DNA from: Bacillota bacterium
GTDB taxonomy: Bacteria; Bacillota; Bacilli; Bacillales; Cytobacillaceae
Assembly: GCA_030705955.1 (NCBI GenBank)
Contig: JAUZPL010000031.1
Span: 1-47,217 of the forward strand
DNA: 47,217 bases
Direction: 5' to 3'
The notes below the pieces were generated by a model. The model made no database searches, had not been told where the DNA came from, and was given only the letters and a program-made list of their open reading frames with translations. Positions 15,854 to 24,223 of this stretch are shown in pieces. Position numbers and translations under genes: made by a program. Positions within the stretch are counted from its first letter, which is position 1, and every line of letters starts with the position of its first letter.

Positions 15854-16903
15854 ATGGAAAGAAAAATGACAATAAAAGATATTGCTCAATTGGCAGGAGT
15901 GTCGCCTGCTACCGTTTCTAATGTTATGAATAAAACGGGAAGGGTTTCTAAAGAAACGGTTTCCCGTGTCATAGAAATAGTGAATGAAAAAAACTTTAAT
16001 TTAAATGCTTCTGCTCGGACTCTTCGGCAAAAGGTTTCACGTTTAATTGCAATCCTTGTTCCAGATTACAGTGAATCCGAAAACACCTATCATGGTCAAG
16101 AATTAGGAATTGCTAACCCGTTTTACCTAGAATTTGTAAGTAAAACTGAGGAAATACTTTCAAAACATGGGTTTGAAACGATTTTTAAGGTTGTCTCTGT
16201 AAAGTCCGACCTGAAATTTATAAAGGAACGTAATCTGGATGGTGTAATTGTTATAGGTGCTCACGAAGGTTCAGAGTTTACAAGTAAAGTTGTTTCTTAC
16301 AATGTGCCAGTAGTGTTTGTTGATAGTTACTTATCGAACGGAGAAGTCAGTTTGATTAACACGGATGATCAACTTGGCGGATATTTATCGACACGACATC
16401 TTCTAGGATTAGGCCATCAAAAAATCCTTTTTATTTCGGGAGAATTACAGTCTTCTGGAGTTAATTACGAGAGGTCTCTAGGGTATCAGCGTGCTTTAGA
16501 GGAGCATGGAGTTAAGATTGAACCTTCATTTATCATTCAAACAGATGTAACAGTAGAGGAAGGAAGAGCTTTGGCACATCGCTTGGCTTTTAAAAACAAT
16601 GAGTTTACTGGGATTGTGACAACGGCTGATGCGTTAGCAATAGGACTTATAAGGGGATTTTATGAATGTGGTATTTCAGTTCCGGGGCAGGTATCGATTG
16701 TTGGATTTGATGACATAAGTGTTTCTGCTTTTATTATTCCTTCTATTACAACTGTTCATCAGGATTTTGAGTTAAAAGCAAAGCGCGCAGCCATACTATT
16801 GACTAAATTAATTCATGGAAGTGACTCCGAAAAAATACAGCAGGATAACCTATTGCCAAAGTTGATTGTGAGAGAGAGTACAGCAGAGCCTTTTTCTAAA
16901 TAA
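15854..16903 (+). CDS. LacI family transcriptional regulator
   Basis: Sugar-responsive DNA-binding repressor of 349 aa. The N-terminal helix-turn-helix and hinge are textbook: TIKDIAQLAGVSPATVSNVM then SARTLRQ. The periplasmic-binding-protein-like domain follows (NPFYLEFVSKTEEIL; DGVIVIGAHEG; VDSYLSNGEVSLINTDDQ; SIVGFDDISVSAFIIPSITT). I start at ATG 15854; the in-frame ATG 15818 has no ribosome binding site, and ATG 15866 remains possible because AGGTGGTGA is 13-14 bases from 15854. It is first in an operon with the GH31 enzyme and PfkB kinase, and two identical operator copies flank its leader, so it is probably autorepressing. The effector is likely an alpha-glucoside. Confidence 0.92.
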   Translation: MERKMTIKDIAQLAGVSPATVSNVMNKTGRVSKETVSRVIEIVNEKNFNLNASARTLRQKVSRLIAILVPDYSESENTYHGQELGIANPFYLEFVSKTEEILSKHGFETIFKVVSVKSDLKFIKERNLDGVIVIGAHEGSEFTSKVVSYNVPVVFVDSYLSNGEVSLINTDDQLGGYLSTRHLLGLGHQKILFISGELQSSGVNYERSLGYQRALEEHGVKIEPSFIIQTDVTVEEGRALAHRLAFKNNEFTGIVTTADALAIGLIRGFYECGISVPGQVSIVGFDDISVSAFIIPSITTVHQDFELKAKRAAILLTKLIHGSDSEKIQQDNLLPKLIVRESTAEPFSK

Positions 16904-16938
16904 TGCTCGATAAATTTATAAAAAAGCGGGTGTAAAGG

Positions 16939-19332
16939 ATGCAAACAAGTGAGACTATTCATCCTGATAAAACAAAAATAGAAGAAGTAACTTCCTATCG
17001 AAACATAGGAAATGTGCTTGATTTTAACAGGGATCATCAACAATTCGTTTTCTTTTGTGAACAGGCTAATATATTACTAAAATTTATCCAACCAGATGTT
17101 CTACGAGTTAAGCTTTTTTGGGGGGAGAAGGTTGATACCCACACAACAGCAGCAATTGTTGGAACAGTAACAAACAACTTAGAAATAAACGTGGAAGTGG
17201 AAGAGGATCGTATAAAGTTAAGCTCTCCTACTATTCAAGCCGTTATTACAAAACATCCATTTTCCTTACGTGTTTTTGATCAAAAGGGAAATTTATTTTT
17301 TGAAGAGCAAACCATCACTTGGGACCAGCGAGGAAGTATTTCGTGTTCTATTCAAAAGGAAACGGAATCACATTTTTACGGATTTGGTGAGAAAACTTCC
17401 TTTTTAGATAAGCGTGGGGAGAAATATACGATGTGGAACTCAGATGTATATGATCCCCATGTTCCGGAAATTGAAGCATTGTATCAGTCCATTCCGTTTT
17501 TTATTCATTTTTCTTATCAAAAGGAACCTTTTGGCCTGTTTTTGGATAACCCTGGGAAGACTATTTTTGATATGCGTTCCGAGAATGATTCCTTTTCCAT
17601 TCAAACGATCACGGGTGATTTAGATTTTTATCTGATTCATGGTGCTACTATGAAGGATATCATTTTTCAATATACTGAATTAACGGGCCGGACCCCTCTT
17701 CCTCCTAAATGGGCATGTGGATATCATCAATCTCGATACAGCTATATGAATCAAGAAGAAGTGCTAGAGCTAGCAAGGACCTTCCGTGCAAAAAAAATCC
17801 CTTGTGATGTAATCCACTTAGATATTCATTATATGGATGAGTATCGAGTCTTTACATGGGATGGTACGAGATTTCCAAACCCTAAAAAGATGCTGAAAGA
17901 ACTAAAAGAAATGGGATTTCGTATCGTTCCGATTGTGGACCCAGGGGTAAAAAAGGATCCAAAATACCCTATTTATAGAGAAGGAATTGAGAACGATTAT
18001 TTCTGTAAATATCTTGAAGGTAAAGTCTTTACTGGTGATGTATGGCCAGGGGAAAGCGCATTTCCTGACTTTACAGATGATAAAGCTGCAAACTGGTGGG
18101 GGGAAAATCATAAGTTTTATGTAGATCAGGGGATACATGGGATATGGAATGACATGAATGAACCCGCTGTTTTTAATGAAAGTAAGACGATGGACCTTGA
18201 TGTCATGCATAAAAATAATGGTGATAAAAAAATGCATGAGGAGCTTCATAATTTATATGGAATGCTGATGTCAAAGGCAACCTTTGAAGGGTTGGAAAAA
18301 CAATTGAATGGCGAAAGGCCCTTTGTTTTAACAAGAGCTGGTTATGCGGATATTCAACGGTATGCAGCAGTATGGACAGGGGATAATCGCAGCTTTTGGG
18401 AGCATATGGCAATGGCCATTCCGATGGTTTTAAACCTTGGATTATCAGGTATCCCCTTTGCAGGGCCTGACATTGGCGGGTTTGCACACCATGCTTCAGG
18501 TGAGCTGTTGGCGAGGTGGATGCAAATGGGGGCGTTCTTCCCATTTTGCCGGAATCACAGTGCCATTGATACAGTTCGACAGGAGCCATGGGCATTTGGA
18601 GAGGAAATTGAATCCATCTCCCGTCAATATATAGAGATGCGGTACAAATGGATGCCTTATTTCTATTCTTTATTTTATAGTGCATCTCAAACAGGGCTGC
18701 CAATAGTACGGCCATTATTATTAGAATATCCGGAGGATCGCAATGTGTATAATCTTTGTGACCAATTCCTTCTAGGTGATCAAGTAATTGTTGCACCAAT
18801 CTATCGGCCAGATACTCAAGTTAGGTCTGTTTACCTTCCTGAGGGTGGATGGGTTGATTTTTGGACAGGGGAGTTCTATAAAGGTGGGGAACATATACTC
18901 AAACATGCTCCATTAGATATTCTGCCGCTCTTTATTAAAGCAGGAGCCATCTTGCCTGAATCTTCTGTAAGGCAACATGCTGGAGAATCTGAACCTTTGA
19001 CAATGAATGTGTATATAAAAAATCAGTCTGCCCAAAGCTCTTTCCAGCTTTATGAGGATGATGGCCAGACCTATAAATATGAAAATGGTGAGTATAATCT
19101 TATTCAATTTAATCTCCAAGAGGAACGGGATGAACTACGTTTTTCCTGTACTTATCAACATAATGGCTACAAGGTAAACCGTGAGTTTATCAATGTGATA
19201 TTTAAGAATATAAAACAAGCACCAAAGACGATAACCGATTCAATCTCCTGGGTCTATGATGGGAATCATAACGAGCTTAACGTTAGACTATTATCAGAGC
19301 CATTGAGCCAAACGTTTCAAGTACAATTTTAA
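16939..19332 (+). CDS. glycoside hydrolase family 31 alpha-glucosidase
   Basis: Hydrolyses alpha-glucosidic (or alpha-xylosidic) bonds with retention; 797 aa, no signal peptide, so cytoplasmic. An N-terminal beta-sandwich is followed by the (beta/alpha)8 barrel beginning near PPKWACGYHQSRYSY (about 254-268). The catalytic nucleophile is D405 in GIWNDMNEPAVF and the acid/base is D482 in AVWTGDNRSFWE. The substrate-gripping GIPFAGPDIGGFA and WMQMGAFFPFCRNHS blocks are present. The C-terminal beta domains end with the QLYEDDGQTYKYENGEYN motif common in alpha-glucosidases. It follows the regulator by 35 bases and precedes the PfkB kinase, so it would free a sugar that the kinase phosphorylates. 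The exact linkage cannot be read from sequence. Confidence 0.93.
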   Translation: MQTSETIHPDKTKIEEVTSYRNIGNVLDFNRDHQQFVFFCEQANILLKFIQPDVLRVKLFWGEKVDTHTTAAIVGTVTNNLEINVEVEEDRIKLSSPTIQAVITKHPFSLRVFDQKGNLFFEEQTITWDQRGSISCSIQKETESHFYGFGEKTSFLDKRGEKYTMWNSDVYDPHVPEIEALYQSIPFFIHFSYQKEPFGLFLDNPGKTIFDMRSENDSFSIQTITGDLDFYLIHGATMKDIIFQYTELTGRTPLPPKWACGYHQSRYSYMNQEEVLELARTFRAKKIPCDVIHLDIHYMDEYRVFTWDGTRFPNPKKMLKELKEMGFRIVPIVDPGVKKDPKYPIYREGIENDYFCKYLEGKVFTGDVWPGESAFPDFTDDKAANWWGENHKFYVDQGIHGIWNDMNEPAVFNESKTMDLDVMHKNNGDKKMHEELHNLYGMLMSKATFEGLEKQLNGERPFVLTRAGYADIQRYAAVWTGDNRSFWEHMAMAIPMVLNLGLSGIPFAGPDIGGFAHHASGELLARWMQMGAFFPFCRNHSAIDTVRQEPWAFGEEIESISRQYIEMRYKWMPYFYSLFYSASQTGLPIVRPLLLEYPEDRNVYNLCDQFLLGDQVIVAPIYRPDTQVRSVYLPEGGWVDFWTGEFYKGGEHILKHAPLDILPLFIKAGAILPESSVRQHAGESEPLTMNVYIKNQSAQSSFQLYEDDGQTYKYENGEYNLIQFNLQEERDELRFSCTYQHNGYKVNREFINVIFKNIKQAPKTITDSISWVYDGNHNELNVRLLSEPLSQTFQVQF

Positions 19333-19340
19333 TGAAGGAA

Positions 19341-19373
19341 TTGGGGCAATGATCGATTGATTGATTGCCCCAA
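19341..19373 (+). other. intercistronic hairpin between GH31 and PfkB genes
   Basis: TTGGGGCAAT (19341-19350) and ATTGCCCCAA (19364-19373) form a perfect 10-bp stem with a 13-base loop. No T-run follows, so it is more likely an mRNA stability or processing element, or a weak terminator that tunes kinase expression. Confidence 0.6.
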
Positions 19374-19397
19374 CGTAATGTAAAGGAGGCGTGATCC

Positions 19398-20288
19398 ATG
19401 AAAAAAGTGCTCGTTATAGGTGGAACTACATTTGATTCAATCGTTTATTTAGATAAATTACCAAGCCCAGAACCACAGACCATTCACTATGCTCCTTTTA
19501 ATGAAACAATAGGTTCTACTGGTGCGGGGAAAGCGTTAAATCTTACAAAGCTAGGTGTGGAGAACACCCTACATTCCATTATCGGAAAAGATATTTTTGG
19601 TGAAAAAATAGTAAAGAATCTGGAAGATGCAGGTGTTACGTTTATTTATGATATAGATCCAAACGGAACAGAACGGCATATCAATTTAATGGATGAGAAT
19701 GGCGGAAGAATCTCCATTTTTATTACCCAATCATCATCTGAATTAGAACTAAATATGGATAAGATCGAGAAAGAGATAAAAGAGTGTGATCTGATTGTCT
19801 TAAATATAATCGGTTATACAAAGCAGCTAATTCCACTTATAAAAAAATATAAGAAGCCTGTGTGGACCGATCTTCATGATTATAATGTAGGTAATCCATA
19901 CCACGAAGACTTTATAGAAATGGCAGATTCCATATTTGTCAGCTCCGACAATATGAAGGATTATCGACCAACCATGGAAAAATGGATTGAACAAGGCAAA
20001 GAACTCGTTGTTTGCACACATGGTAAAGAGGGTTCTACCGCTTTAACAAAAGAAGGACAATGGATTGAGACTTCTATTATAAAAGATTACAAGTTTAAAG
20101 ATGCCAATGGCGCAGGTGACAGCTTTTTCTCTGGATTCTTATCCTACTACTTAAAAGGAAAGCCTATTGATGAATGCCTAAAAGCTGGAACAATCTGTGC
20201 AGGACTTTGTATTACTTCGAATGAGCTTGTTTTTGAAGGGTTAAGTGAGGAGTTTTTGAATAGGGAGTTTGAGAAGTATTATATGTAA
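19398..20288 (+). CDS. PfkB family carbohydrate kinase
   Basis: ATP-dependent sugar kinase of the ribokinase superfamily, 296 aa. The N-terminal strand KVLVIGGTTFDSIVYLDKLP and the glycine loop GSTGAGKALNLTKLG correspond to PfkB signature 1. The C-terminal FKDANGAGDSFFSGFLSYYL is signature 2; D in GAGD is the catalytic base. The strong AAAGGAGGCGTGATCC site sets the start. Third gene of the LacI operon, probably phosphorylating the sugar released by GH31. The loop differs from the usual GGKGANVA of ribokinases, so the substrate may not be ribose or fructose. No transporter gene accompanies the operon. Confidence 0.9.
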   Translation: MKKVLVIGGTTFDSIVYLDKLPSPEPQTIHYAPFNETIGSTGAGKALNLTKLGVENTLHSIIGKDIFGEKIVKNLEDAGVTFIYDIDPNGTERHINLMDENGGRISIFITQSSSELELNMDKIEKEIKECDLIVLNIIGYTKQLIPLIKKYKKPVWTDLHDYNVGNPYHEDFIEMADSIFVSSDNMKDYRPTMEKWIEQGKELVVCTHGKEGSTALTKEGQWIETSIIKDYKFKDANGAGDSFFSGFLSYYLKGKPIDECLKAGTICAGLCITSNELVFEGLSEEFLNREFEKYYM

Positions 20289-20500
20289 GGCTTTGAACCT
20301 TATAAATCATACTTTCAGAAGGATTATCTATTATGATTGTAGGAGCAAGGTCAGGAAAGATATTTTTGGTTCTTACTAGAATTGGAATGGATTTGCCCTT
20401 TTGTAAAAAAAGTAAAAGGGCCTATAATTTATCAATAGAAAAAAATCAATTCAATAAGATTTTTTAATATAACCCTTCTAATTTTTTGAAGGGATTTTTT
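20289..20500 (+). other. intergenic stretch with hairpin, small frame and terminator
   Basis: GCCCTTTT (20395-20402) pairs perfectly with AAAAGGGC (20414-20421) but has no T-run. The following CCCTTC/GAAGGG hairpin (20473-20493) has six T residues and is the real terminator of the operon. A 44-codon frame (20333-20467, MIVGARSGKIFLVLTRIGMD...) has AAGGA 9 bases upstream of its ATG; I could not distinguish it from chance. Confidence 0.4.
20473..20500 (+). terminator. terminator of the LacI-GH31-PfkB operon
   Basis: CCCTTC (20473-20478), A/T loop, GAAGGG (20488-20493), then ATTTTTTG. Confidence 0.8.
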
Positions 20501-20576
20501 GTATATAATTTCTTTAAATTGCAGAGAATTCTTTCGAAAATCAACAAGCTTCTACAAGCTTTTTGGATTCATGCTA

Positions 20577-20596
20577 TTAATCAAACGTTTGATTAA
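20577..20596. promoter_or_regulatory. perfect 20-bp palindrome, likely regulator operator
   Basis: TTAATCAAACGTTTGATTAA is its own reverse complement. It shares the AAACGTTT core with the LacI operators at 15778 and 15836 but differs in flanks. It lies 230 bases upstream of the lipoprotein gene, in a stretch with no convincing gene. Could be a LacI- or TetR-family site. Confidence 0.5.
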
Positions 20597-20729
20597 ATTC
20601 TCTTTAGGATTAGGAAAATTAACACTTTTTAATAAAAAGCTAAAAAAATATTGTCGAGCTTTAGAATTTGGTAAATTGAGAATGAAGTTTGGATTACCAG
20701 CAAGGACTTATGTTAGTATTTGAATTCAA

Positions 20730-20771
20730 TTCACACAATTTCCCACAATTCTTTAATTTTTTTACCATAAT
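20730..20771 (+). promoter_or_regulatory. response-regulator-type direct repeat and promoter of the lipoprotein/TCS module
   Basis: TTCACACAAT (20730-20739) is followed directly by TTCCCACAAT (20740-20749), 9 of 10 identical: one-turn tandem repeats as bound by OmpR-family regulators. A CATAAT -10 lies at 20766-20771, and its expected -35 position falls within the second repeat. The layout is that of an activator-dependent promoter, and the OmpR-type regulator encoded at 22068 is the obvious candidate. Confidence 0.55.
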
Positions 20772-20808
20772 GACTAGATAAAATGGAGGTGAAGAGGGGG
20801 GGATTGCA

Positions 20809-21135
20809 CTGAGTAGAAAGTTTATAATGGCTGCTTCAGGTTTAATAGCCATGTCAATCATATTTGCAGGATGTTCTAGTAACGAAAATTCCGTAACGAC
20901 TAAAACTTCAGTTTCGTCTACGACTCAAGGTATATCTAGTAAGGAAAGCACTTCAACAACAGAAAAGAATGCACAAACTATTACTGATACCAATTTAATC
21001 AATTCTGATAAAGAAGATTCAACAGTCCAATTGAATTCTGTTGATATTCAAGATCAACAGCTTAATTCAGATGATATTGACACATTATTAAATGACAACA
21101 GTGCAGACATACCGACTAACTCTAGCATTAAATAA
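20809..21135 (+). CDS. small Ser/Thr/Asp-rich lipoprotein, non-ATG start
   Basis: The lipobox FAGC lies in the segment LIAMSIIFAGCSSNENS, so the mature protein would be lipid-anchored outside the membrane. Residues after the Cys are almost only Ser, Thr, Asn, Asp, Gln and Lys, suggesting a flexible extracellular chain. The first ATG (20827) has no ribosome binding site and would give a signal peptide without positive charge. Extending upstream adds LSRKFI, which supplies Arg-Lys, and places GAGGGGGG just before a CTG (20809) or ATT (20803). I therefore choose a CTG start, with ATT possible. It is followed closely by a secreted coiled-coil gene and a two-component system. Confidence 0.6.
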   Translation: MSRKFIMAASGLIAMSIIFAGCSSNENSVTTKTSVSSTTQGISSKESTSTTEKNAQTITDTNLINSDKEDSTVQLNSVDIQDQQLNSDDIDTLLNDNSADIPTNSSIK

Positions 21136-21161
21136 AGAATACCAGGGAAAGGAAGATAAAA

Positions 21162-21947
21162 ATGCGAATCATTTTATCAATATTTTTAACATTCTCGATG
21201 GTAACTGGTATAACCACCATGGCCTTTGCTGAGGGAAATGACACAACAGGGGCCACAACGACAAATACCCAACTTACACAGGAGCAAAAACAGGCAAGGG
21301 AAGCATTTTTAAGTGTTTATTTTGATGATATGAATCAACTCGTAACACTTAGACAACAGACAGATGATGCCGTTAAAGCCAATACTGATCTTGTTAAACA
21401 AATAAAAGATAAAGTTAAGGAAAAAACAGGAATGAATTCAGATGTTCTCTCTAAAGTGAAAGATCTTATCAACCAAAGAAAAGCTTTAATCGAGCAGGCA
21501 AAACAGTTGCGCCAACAAAGAATTTCTTTAAGAAGCCAGTATAGAGATGCGGTTAAAGCAAAAGATGTAAATCAAATGAAGAGTATTGAACAACAGCTTA
21601 CAGATTTAAATGGTAAGGTAAGTGATCTTAAGGCTCAAAATGATACCTTAAAATCACAGATTTCACCTTTAAGAGATCAGTTGAAAAGTACGAGAGATGC
21701 AAACGAGCAGTTGAAAGGAAATGTGAAAGAAGAGCTTCAGCAAGCCAAGACAATCCGAGAAACAATTAAAACAGAGCAGCAAGAAAAAGCACAGCTATGG
21801 AATACCTACAAGGAAAATATTAAGAATAAGGATTATGCGACTGCTGGAACAACCTTTAAACAAATTATCGATAAGAAGGCTGCAATTTTGGGAAATATAA
21901 AGCAAATAAGCTCCATTTTAAATCAGGTGCTTTCATCTTTGAACTAA
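21162..21947 (+). CDS. secreted coiled-coil protein
   Basis: The 261-aa product has a signal peptide (IILSIFLTFSMVTGITTMAFA, cleavage after AFA at about residue 23) and then an almost entirely helical, Gln/Lys-rich region. Heptad-like stretches such as INQRKALIEQAKQLRQQRIS, IEQQLTDLNGKVSDLKAQN and LKSQISPLRDQLKSTRDANEQ indicate long coiled coil. It has no catalytic motif, membrane anchor or cell-wall sorting signal. Helical extracytoplasmic proteins beside OmpR/kinase pairs recall Spy/CpxP-type sensors of envelope state, but that analogy is inference. AAAGGAAGATAAAA precedes the ATG, 26 bases after the lipoprotein stop, so the two genes are probably cotranscribed. A long hairpin at 21966-22012 follows. 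Confidence 0.7.
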   Translation: MRIILSIFLTFSMVTGITTMAFAEGNDTTGATTTNTQLTQEQKQAREAFLSVYFDDMNQLVTLRQQTDDAVKANTDLVKQIKDKVKEKTGMNSDVLSKVKDLINQRKALIEQAKQLRQQRISLRSQYRDAVKAKDVNQMKSIEQQLTDLNGKVSDLKAQNDTLKSQISPLRDQLKSTRDANEQLKGNVKEELQQAKTIRETIKTEQQEKAQLWNTYKENIKNKDYATAGTTFKQIIDKKAAILGNIKQISSILNQVLSSLN

Positions 21948-21965
21948 ACTGCTATAATTTTAACT

Positions 21966-22016
21966 ACAGTATACGGTGTTAATATCTAAAGGATATTGAA
22001 TTCGTATACTGTTTTC
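21966..22016 (+). terminator. long bipartite hairpin, possible partial terminator
   Basis: ACAGTATACG (21966-21975) pairs perfectly with CGTATACTGT (22003-22012), and inner AATATC/GATATT pairs as well. Only TTTTC follows, so read-through into the response regulator is likely; it may set the ratio of sensor proteins to regulator. Confidence 0.6.
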
Positions 22017-22067
22017 TGCATTTATCGTGGAAAAGCCATTATTAATGGATGAGGTGCTTTTAATAAC

Positions 22068-22733
22068 ATGAGTTACAAAATATTTTTAGTAGAAGATGAG
22101 GGAAACTTAAATGATATTTTAAAATCCTATCTTCAAAAGGAAGGTTTTGAGGTAACAGCCTTTCTGAATGGAGAATTGGCAAGAAATTATATAGATCAGA
22201 AGCCGGATTTATGGGTGTTGGATATTATGCTCCCAGGTATTAATGGATTTCAGTTGTTAGAGGAAATAAAGGAAAAGGATAAAGATGTTCCTGTTATTTT
22301 TATATCTGCAAGAGATAAGGATATTGATAGGCTTATAGGACTTGAAATGGGAAGTGACGACTATATTTCAAAGCCCTTTATGCCTAGAGAACTTGTGATT
22401 AGAGTGCAAAGGTTATTAAAAAGGGTTTACAACAATGGTAAGAGTATTGATGTTATCAATATCAATGGATATACCGTTGAAGTGGAGAAACGGCTGGTTT
22501 GGTGTACCGGTGATGAGATTCCTTTAACATCCAAGGAATTTGATTTATTAGTTCTTCTAATCCATAAAAAAGGTGGCGCAGTTACAAGAGAGCAAATACT
22601 TTATGGGCTATGGGGTGACGACTATTTTGGGAGTGATAGAGTAGTAGATGATCTGGTTAGAAGACTAAGGAAGAAAATGCCTGATTTAAAAGTGGAAACA
22701 ATATATGGGCATGGCTATAGATTATCCGTATAG
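22068..22733 (+). CDS. OmpR-family response regulator
   Basis: Cytoplasmic transcription factor of 221 aa. The receiver domain has the acidic pocket VEDEGN, phosphoacceptor D52 in LWVLDIMLPGINGF, and the conserved Lys in SDDYISKPFMPREL. The C-terminal winged helix includes LTSKEFDLLVLLIHKKGGAV, TREQILYGLWGDDY and the recognition/wing region RVVDDLVRRLRKK...ETIYGHGYRLSV. The ATG is preceded by GAGGTG at long spacing. Its stop is 12 bases before the histidine kinase, forming a standard pair. The direct repeats at 20730-20749 before the lipoprotein gene are a plausible target. Confidence 0.93.
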   Translation: MSYKIFLVEDEGNLNDILKSYLQKEGFEVTAFLNGELARNYIDQKPDLWVLDIMLPGINGFQLLEEIKEKDKDVPVIFISARDKDIDRLIGLEMGSDDYISKPFMPRELVIRVQRLLKRVYNNGKSIDVININGYTVEVEKRLVWCTGDEIPLTSKEFDLLVLLIHKKGGAVTREQILYGLWGDDYFGSDRVVDDLVRRLRKKMPDLKVETIYGHGYRLSV

Positions 22734-22745
22734 AAAGGATATTGT

Positions 22746-24095
22746 ATGAGGAAATTAAAAGACTGGCCACTTGCAATACAAATGTGGACGATTTTCACAT
22801 TTGTCATTGTCATTATTTTTGCTTTGTTATCACTATATTTTTCATTTACTATACGAAGCTTTTTTACCGATGAAACATATAATACGATTGAAACGGCTCA
22901 GAAAAATGCAATAGAAAAAGCTACTGGTGTATCTCTAGGGAATGTTAGTAGTAATGATATTCGAGAAGTTAAGCATATAAGATTAAACTATTTTAATGAA
23001 AATGCAAACATGATAAAAATTGAACGGTTTATTTCAAATGAGACAGCAGCAAAGCTTTTTTTGAAAAAAATTACTAGACAAGCAGAAAATCAATCTGCAG
23101 TTACAGGAAGGTATATTCAAAGAGCAAATTCAGCTAGAATCCTGTATGTTATTAGAGTAAATGGTAATAATGGGAATTTTATTGTTTCCTATATGTGGGA
23201 TACATACAGGAATTCGTTAGAGAAGAACTTAATGAAAAAGCTTTTTCCGGTTATGATAATTGCACTGGTTATTAGCCTGATTGCAGCAAAATATTTGGCA
23301 CAGCGGCTTGTTATTCCATTAAGGGAGCTTGCAAAAAGGGTAAATAAGATTGGGAAAAAACAATGGCAGGAAAGTATTCATATAGATAGAAAAGATGAAA
23401 TTGGGGAACTTTCAAAATCTATTGAGGAAATGCGGAATGAGCTTGTCAATCAGGATGAATATGAACAGACAATGCTCCAGCAGACTTCTCATGATTTAAA
23501 GACCCCACTAATGGTTATTAGAAGCTATGTTAAGGCTATAGAGGATGGAATTTATCCAAAGGGAGACCTGGATAGTACAATAAAGGTTATTGATTCTGAA
23601 GCAGAGAAAATGCAAAAGAGAATTAAAAATTTAATTTACTTAACTAAGATTAAATATATGTCCAAACACCAGAGTGAATTTAAAAAGGTTTATCTAAAAG
23701 ATATTGTAGAACAAACGGTGGAGCATTTCTTCTATAATGAAAGAAATATTAAATTTGAACTGAATCTTCAAGATATAGAAGTAATCGGGGATGAAGAGCA
23801 ATGGACAGTTGTGTTTGAAAATATCATTGATAACGAATTAAGATATGCAAACACGCTTATCCAAATAAAAATGTTTGAAGATAGTGAACACCAGTATATA
23901 TCATTATATAATGATGGTGAAAAAATTCCAGATGATAAACTGAAGAAAATATTTGGTGTGTACAATAAGGAAAATGGAGGCAACTTCGGATTAGGGCTAG
24001 ATATTGTCAATCGGATTGTCACCATGTATGCTGGCAGTATTATAGCTCAAAATGAAGAAATAGGTGTATCTTTTATCATTACATTAAAGAGATAA
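22746..24095 (+). CDS. membrane sensor histidine kinase
   Basis: The 449-aa kinase has an N-terminal helix (WTIFTFVIVIIFALLSLYFS, about 15-34), an extracytoplasmic sensing region of about 130 residues, and a second helix (LFPVMIIALVISLIAAKYLA). A HAMP linker follows, ending near EIGELSKSIEEMRNELVNQD. The H-box LQQTSHDLKTPLMVIRSYV carries the phosphorylated H249. The ATPase has an N-box VFENIIDNELRYAN and a G-box GGNFGLGLDIVNRI. It should phosphorylate the regulator encoded 12 bases upstream. The neighbouring lipoprotein and coiled-coil protein suggest an envelope stimulus. The gene is probably ended by the weak hairpin around 24103-24139. Confidence 0.93.
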   Translation: MRKLKDWPLAIQMWTIFTFVIVIIFALLSLYFSFTIRSFFTDETYNTIETAQKNAIEKATGVSLGNVSSNDIREVKHIRLNYFNENANMIKIERFISNETAAKLFLKKITRQAENQSAVTGRYIQRANSARILYVIRVNGNNGNFIVSYMWDTYRNSLEKNLMKKLFPVMIIALVISLIAAKYLAQRLVIPLRELAKRVNKIGKKQWQESIHIDRKDEIGELSKSIEEMRNELVNQDEYEQTMLQQTSHDLKTPLMVIRSYVKAIEDGIYPKGDLDSTIKVIDSEAEKMQKRIKNLIYLTKIKYMSKHQSEFKKVYLKDIVEQTVEHFFYNERNIKFELNLQDIEVIGDEEQWTVVFENIIDNELRYANTLIQIKMFEDSEHQYISLYNDGEKIPDDKLKKIFGVYNKENGGNFGLGLDIVNRIVTMYAGSIIAQNEEIGVSFIITLKR

Positions 24096-24102
24096 TTTGT
24101 TT

Positions 24103-24139
24103 GCCACCTGGGGACTTGCGGTTTCTGGGTGTTTTTTTG
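24103..24139 (+). terminator. weak terminator after the kinase gene
   Basis: CACC and GGGTG arms with irregular inner pairing precede a run of seven T residues. The T-run is convincing; the stem is imperfect. Confidence 0.45.
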
Positions 24140-24174
24140 GTTCCATACACTTAGGGCAAACCTTCAATATATGG

Positions 24175-24198
24175 TATGATTTAATGGAAACGCTTTAG
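24175..24198 (+). promoter_or_regulatory. extended -10 promoter and cre-like site of the permease
   Basis: TGGTATGAT ends at 24180 (extended -10, poor -35). TGGAAACGCTTTAG (24185-24198) matches 11 of 14 positions of the cre consensus and would overlap the transcription start, the position used for CcpA repression. Confidence 0.4.
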
Positions 24199-24223
24199 CT
24201 GACTTCTTAGATAGGTGGTAACT

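Noticed and set aside
18203-18799. 198-aa minus-strand frame within the GH31 gene
   Set aside because: It lies entirely antisense to a well-defined enzyme, has no domain character and no ribosome binding site.
20333-20467. 44-aa frame after pfkB
   Set aside because: An AAGGA is present, but the frame consists largely of a hairpin and A/T-rich sequence before the terminator; not convincing without conservation.
20499-20723. Basic 50-74-aa protein in the gap before the lipoprotein
   Set aside because: The TTG start lies in the terminator's T-run, the internal ATG 20571 has no ribosome binding site, and the frame covers the 20-bp palindrome; more likely noncoding.
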